From the NCBI GenBank assembly GCA_022661535.1, contig JAKULF010000003.1, positions 682,001-746,000 of the forward strand: a stretch of DNA of 64,000 bases. Reading direction: 5' to 3'. A model generated the notes under the pieces. The model worked only from the letters and a program-made list of their open reading frames with translations, had not been told where the DNA came from and made no database searches. Each line of letters begins with the position of its first letter. Within the stretch, counting starts at the first letter, position 1. This document shows positions 59,449 to 64,000 of this stretch, one piece after another. The position numbers and the translations under genes were made by a program. This DNA comes from Eutypa lata. Its lineage: Eukaryota > Ascomycota > Sordariomycetes > Xylariales > Diatrypaceae.

Positions 59449-60165
59449 CGAATTAAATAATCGTTTAAATAAATAGTTTATATAAGTTTATTTAAACGTT
59501 TTTTTTTAATATATTATAATTATTTATTATATCGTTAAAATTATAACGCTTAAAGCTTTTATTATATAATATTATTTTTAAACGGTTTTTTTTAAAATAA
59601 TTAAAATTATATTAATAATATATTAATTATAAAAGCATTTAAATAAAATAATTTTAATATATAAAGCTTTTTAAATTTTAATTTTATAATTATTATTTTT
59701 AATTAAAGTTATAATAAATATATATATATATATATTTATAATCGTTATTTAATTTTAAATTTAATAATTTAATTACTTTTTTAATATATATATTTATTAA
59801 TTAATTATTAATAAAAACGTTATAAAAGTAAAAATTAATTTATATAAAAAAAACGTCGTTTTTAATATATAAAAGGTCGAAATTTATTAAATTAAATTAA
59901 GCCTTTTTCGATTAAGATTTAAGATTTATAAGTATTTTTTTATATTAAGCTTAATGGGTACGTAAGATACATACAACCAGCCAAGAAAGGCTTGATGTAT
60001 GAGGTAATAAAGGAGCTAGTCTTATTGTTGAAGCCACGTGATTTTACGACGGTAGTTTTTAACCTCTTTCTGCGCCCCCATTCCTCTTAGACTCTTTCGT
60101 CCCTCAAGGCACGAGAGAGCCACGAGCTTGTTATCGTCTGAGATCTGCACAACGGTCTTGCAGTC

Positions 60166-60684
60166 ATGGACACCAGCCACCTACCTATTCATGAGCAGAT
60201 TTTGCGCTTCCGCGCAGTTATCGAGCACAACAAGACGCTATTGACTGTTCTACAACGCGCTGCTACCATGAAGCTTCCTGGATGGTATCTCGCCTCCGGT
60301 GCGCTCTCCCAGACCGTCTGGAATGTGGTAACGCATCGAGACCCGGAGCTGGGCACCAATGACTACGATTTGGTATATTTCGATGCATTGGATCTGTCTG
60401 GTATCTTCGCAGATATGCCTGTTGAGGTTCAGATTCGTAACCAGGCACGCGTGCATCTTTGGTCCGAGGAGAAATTCGGCAATCCTTGTCCGCAACATAC
60501 ATCCTCGGAGGCAGCAATCAGCGCGTGGGGCATCAACTCGGCCCTCTACGGCATTCGGCTTATGGAGGATGGACAGTGGAACATTTACGCCCCATGGGGT
60601 TTCTCGGATATGTTTAGTCTCGTTGTACGCCCCAGTCAGCAGAACATGACGGAGGAGAGATATAACCAGAAGGTAGAACGTTAG
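60166..60684 (+). CDS. Nucleotidyltransferase-family protein (NTP_transf_6/DUF925), with premature stop and internal deletion
   Basis: 172 residues from ATG, intronless. Family motifs: WYLASGALSQTVWNVVTHR near 40, the metal-binding TNDYDLVYFD near 70, FADMPVEVQIRNQARVHLW near 90, and YAPWGFSDMFSLVVRP near 145. Two oddities appear. Between YFDALDLS and IFADM about 12-15 residues usual for the family (an acidic YEAED-type helix) are missing, in frame. The frame then meets TAG at 60682-60684, yet the sequence after it continues the normal C-terminus in frame (KRFWPELTVLPW) to a TAA about 50 bases on; a Trp codon (TGG) is usual at that place. One G-to-A change explains this. The gene lies about 220 bases from a RIP block. 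It may be damaged. Confidence 0.75.
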   Translation: MDTSHLPIHEQILRFRAVIEHNKTLLTVLQRAATMKLPGWYLASGALSQTVWNVVTHRDPELGTNDYDLVYFDALDLSGIFADMPVEVQIRNQARVHLWSEEKFGNPCPQHTSSEAAISAWGINSALYGIRLMEDGQWNIYAPWGFSDMFSLVVRPSQQNMTEERYNQKVER

Positions 60685-60739
60685 AAAAGGTTTTGGCCAG
60701 AGCTGACAGTCCTTCCTTGGAGACAAACACTAGTATAAG

Positions 60740-61811
60740 ATACACGACATCCTACATGTCGCTAAGATTAAGAATGTTAATGGAGTGGTTATACATTACT
60801 TCACCGCAAAAAGAAGAAGAGAAAAAGAATGGCACGATCCTTGAAGGTAGAAAACATTTAGGGGTTTGTTATATTGTAATTAAATAAACATTATAATTAC
60901 CTCATAACTTACTTATCACCTTAAGATGTTAATAATTAAATCACCTTTTATTATATAATACTTTATATAAATCCCTTATAGGTTTTTATATATTTAATAA
61001 TTAATAATAAATTATTATATTATAAATATATAACATAATAGTATTTGTTAAAACCCGGCGTTTAAAAGCAGCACAACCAGTAGTTAATGATGTGGCTAAT
61101 GTGGCATTTAACTAAATGCAGTTAATATCCGGTACGGGTAAAAAAACTGGGTATGAGGTACCATAAGGCATAATAAGTTGCAAAAATTCTAACCACTCAT
61201 TGCAGTTGCTGCACTCAATTGAGGAATCATCCACTTGTGCTAGAGTTGTGCGAAATGCTACTCTGGTAATAAAACCTTTGGGCGCGCACTAGTGTTGAAC
61301 AGCCGTTTTAGGTAGTTTGTAGTTTCGGCTGTTGCACTACATTATTGAGAGGTCTCAATTCGAGCCTTTAAAGAGAAAATAAAAACTACATTTTTGTTCC
61401 TCTTTTACCTAAGCCAAAGAAGGAATTGTTTAATAAATTTGCTTGCTAAGTATAAATTAATTAAGCTCTTCGTTTTAATTTTATTATTATTGTTATTTTC
61501 AACGCAGATGTAGTTATCTTTTTTTGTTGACGAAAAAGATGCCCTGGAATTCATACCCCAAATAACGTTATACTTTTACAACGCTGTTATTACATCATCT
61601 AACAAACATGCAATCATCGGGGCAGCAGGGAGAGGACGGGCCAGAGCAGTTACCACCATGGTGAAAATAAGTATCATATATACAGTCTATAGATAGTCTA
61701 TCGAATAAAAGTCCCGTCACATACGTAGACTAGCTAGCTTATGCGGGCGGGAGCGGGTGGTATTTACAAAGAAAGTGAAGTTGTTCATTGATCCATCCCC
61801 TATCTTTATTT
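60740..61811. other. Intergenic, AT-leaning
   Basis: About 1 kb; the stretch 60880-61040 is partly AT-rich, perhaps the edge of another repeat. The right part holds the TRK 3' end. A TCTCAATTCGAGCC motif near 61364 resembles a tRNA T-arm, but no cloverleaf can be built. No gene seen. Confidence 0.5.
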
Positions 61812-64000
61812 TCAACGCGAGAACGCCGACATGCTCCGGATCTCGGCGTCCTCCTCCTCGTACTCGGCGAGCTTCTTGCCGGGCAGGCGCACGGCGCGGT
61901 CGAGGGCGACGGGGAGGCCGCGGTGGCGGCCCCGCAGCATGACGAGGATCATGACGATCTTGCTGCCGGTGTACAGGCCGCCGCTGAAGCTGTAGCTCTG
62001 GTCGGGCAGGCCGATGCTGATGCCGATGGTGGTGTAGCCCGACACGATCTCGAACAGGATCGTGAAGACGCTGTACGTCGCCGGGTCCGCGAGCGAGTGC
62101 CGCGTCTCGATCAGCGTGATCAGGAACAGCGTTAGCGCGATCCACCACACGTCGTGGCTGAGCTGGCCCCGCACCTGCTGCGAGACGAGGCTCGGCGGCC
62201 CCGTCGCCGGCACGTGGTCGTGCAGCGAGTGCACCGAGGCCCGCGCGAAGTCCACCGTCGCGGCCCGGCGGAGCGGCTTGATCGCCGGCCCGGCTGCTGT
62301 GCCCGGTGCCGCCGCTGCGACGCCCACGCCTTGGAAGGCGGTCATGCGGTGCTGGATTTGGCGGCCTACGAATGCTGTGCCGCGTCGGCCAACTGTGTAG
62401 AGTTTTTTGATGGACTTAGTAGATGTCGTTCGCGAGAGTGTGTCCCAGTTCTTGTTGTCGTTGTTGTTGTTGTTGTTGTTGTTCGCCGTGGATGGAAGTC
62501 CGGGTTCATTAGGGATGTCGGCGTCAACGTCGAAGAGGCTACTGGTTGCAGAGTGAAGCTGTTCCTCTTCTGCGTTGTCGCCTTCATATATGCCCAAGGA
62601 TCGCTCCTCGTAAACATTGGAATTCCGCATGGTGATGATGTGGGGGTAAGCCGCTGTATAGTACACGACGAGCCAAAGTACCTGAACATCGAAGTATATA
62701 GCCGACGGTGATACTATGGCGTATCCCCCCGAAGGAATCGCTGTGGCAAAGGGGGCAGTTCGTTAGCTCAAAATCTTGCCTAGATTGACAAGGTATCATT
62801 TTAAGAAGTGTACTTACAGAATCCTTGGAAGAGAGCGTCGAAAACCCGTTGACCAAGGGGAATGGCCTCCATGGTCGGATTCCCAATGCTAAGGATCAGG
62901 ATCAAGATCCAATCCGCGATCACAAACCCCCCAAACGTGGCCGCGAACATCCAAGTGTCCTTGGCGGGAAACAAGCTGGTATATACACGGCGGGGGAATT
63001 TCAAGATGAAGTCGAACCCTTCCTTCCAGACGCCGTACTCCTTATCCTTGGAAAACATATTCAGCAGCGACGACATGCTCCATATGATGAGCCGCATGAA
63101 CACGGGGAAAGCCGCCGGACCAGCCAGCGACAGCAGCGTGACGACGGTGAGCAGGAAGTAGGAGGACTGGAAGGGCACGAAGCCCGCGTCCAACAGCGTG
63201 AAGCCGGCGTTGTTGTATGCGGAGATGGCGAGGAAGATGCCGGCCCACCACGGATTCTGCGCATTGACGGCCGCGGCGTCGGTTTCGTGGACCCACATCC
63301 AGGCACCGAGGGCGATGGCCCCGAAGAATTGGCAGAGCACAAAGTAGACGAGGACGAACACGGAAAGAAATTTGAGGGAACGGTACTCGACGCCCCCGAG
63401 GTACTCTCGCTGGTCCTCGGACAAGTTGAAAAACTGCCCGTTCCTTCCGATGTTGCGCTTTTGTTCCTTCAAGAATGTTTGCACATTGAACCCGTCACCT
63501 GTCGCCCTGGAATCCGCCGTCTGAGGTCTCCGTCTCGTCGCTCCAGTTTGGTGGGATTGAGTCTGGTAGATCGAGTGTCCAGTCGTTGTTGGTTGTCCTT
63601 CGAGGGACTTGCCCTCTTGAATGGGGTCAAGGAAGCCAACATGGTGTTGTTGACTACTCCTCGCACCACCTCCTATCTGGGCCTCCGGAACAGGCACTTC
63701 CTCCTCCGAAAACGTCTTTCTAGTTGGCGAGGCCACGGCATTCGGAATGGAGGACCGCGAATTGGCCCGCGGCCGTCCCTTTCCAAAGGACGACATGACC
63801 TGCAATCCGAACATAGCACCCGTCATGCCAACCACGGCTCCTGTTCCCGACATCTTCTTCTTCCTCCTCTCCCGCTCCGTCTCCACGATGTCCTCAAAGC
63901 GCTTCTCGAAGATGTGCTTCCGGAATGCGATCGTAACGTACGAGATCAGGACCTGGCTCCCTATTATCATCAAGACACACAGCTCGACCTGCTGGAACGT
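61812..64000 (-). CDS. TRK-type high-affinity potassium transporter (5' part outside window)
   Basis: Exons (64000)-62818 and 62740-61812 join in phase (TTC T + CG: Phe-Ser), about 700 residues visible; the frame stays open at the right edge, so the start lies beyond it. After a polar loop (about 150 residues) come YRSLKFLSVFVLVYFVLCQF, ISAYNNAGFTLLDAGFVPFQ (a pore-loop signature), AGPAAFPVFMRLIIWSMSSL, FIADWILILILSIGN and GYAIVSPSAIYFDVQVLW, then a hydrophilic loop containing eight Asn in a row, and a last pore region (VSGYTTIGISIGLPDQSYSF). This is the fungal TRK1/TrkH architecture: plasma-membrane K+ uptake driven by membrane potential. The Asn run comes from a (GTT)n microsatellite at about 62459-62480. 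No defects seen. Confidence 0.93.
62459..62480. repeat. (GTT)n microsatellite encoding poly-Asn in the TRK gene
   Basis: Seven to eight GTT units (AAC on the coding strand), in frame, in the cytoplasmic loop. Length is likely to vary between strains. Confidence 0.85.

Larger units (their letters stand above)
57430..59950. repeat. AT-rich, RIP-degraded block
   Basis: About 2.5 kb of almost pure A+T with only scattered ACG, TCG and AAGCTT contexts. No open frame and no LTR pair that I could recognise. Boundaries are sharp (near 57420 and 59945). It includes a tandem array and a 42-bp direct repeat listed separately. The original element is unidentified. Confidence 0.8.

Noticed and set aside
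61340..61385. tRNA-like T-arm (TCTCAATTCGAGCC)
   Set aside because: The arms do not pair properly and no acceptor stem, D-arm or anticodon arm can be drawn around it.
61788..62711. Open frames antisense to the TRK gene
   Set aside because: They overlap a strongly supported transporter exon with all expected motifs; composition is that of an antisense shadow.

Overview
The window is nuclear DNA of a filamentous ascomycete (Pezizomycotina; the IDH1 leader, kinase and gene structures look Sordariomycete-like, which is an inference). Genes carry short introns with GTAAGT/GTATGT-type donors and CTAA-type branch sites. Gene-bearing DNA of ordinary composition alternates abruptly with blocks that are almost pure A+T (1-~1000, 24001-~32945, ~57430-59950). 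That pattern fits repeat-induced point mutation (RIP). I rebuilt exon structures by hand, using splice sites, reading phase and family motifs. I see no rRNA, credible tRNA or CRISPR array.

1-24 kb. The left AT block ends in a G-rich, pogo/Fot1-like terminal repeat that abuts a short-chain dehydrogenase lacking its N-terminus. Next come a four-exon 2-oxoglutarate/Fe(II) dioxygenase with a TET/JBP-like HRD...H...R signature (-), a four-exon cytochrome P450 (+), a Zn2Cys6 transcription factor (-), an intronless FAD monooxygenase (+), an eight-exon NCS1 permease containing a 4-nt microexon (+), a small membrane protein (-) and a patatin-like phospholipase with a zinc-finger-like tail (-). The P450, regulator, monooxygenase and permease could form a small catabolic or secondary-metabolism group, but nothing here proves it.

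24-33 kb. This is one heavily mutated Ty1/copia retrotransposon on the minus strand (24001-33036). It has 160-bp LTRs, a 5-bp target duplication and a recognisable reverse-transcriptase relic. A second, less degraded 2,044-bp LTR element (244-bp LTRs, ATTAA duplication) is nested inside it. The outer part of the right LTR escaped mutation, so the left/right LTR pair records what RIP did here.

33-45 kb. This accessory zone holds a small two-exon gene, a decayed P450, a seven-exon rhodopsin-like membrane protein, an intact CYP65-like P450 and a HET-domain gene without its first half.

45-57 kb. This is a conserved region: NAD-isocitrate dehydrogenase subunit 1, a STE20/GCK-type kinase, an MFS siderophore transporter, a secreted GH16/CBM18 cell-wall transglycosylase and an unrecognised gene whose two halves lie in different frames.

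57-64 kb. A third AT block, with an internal tandem array, is followed by a nucleotidyltransferase-like gene with a premature TAG and a missing internal segment, then a TRK-type potassium transporter that runs off the right edge.
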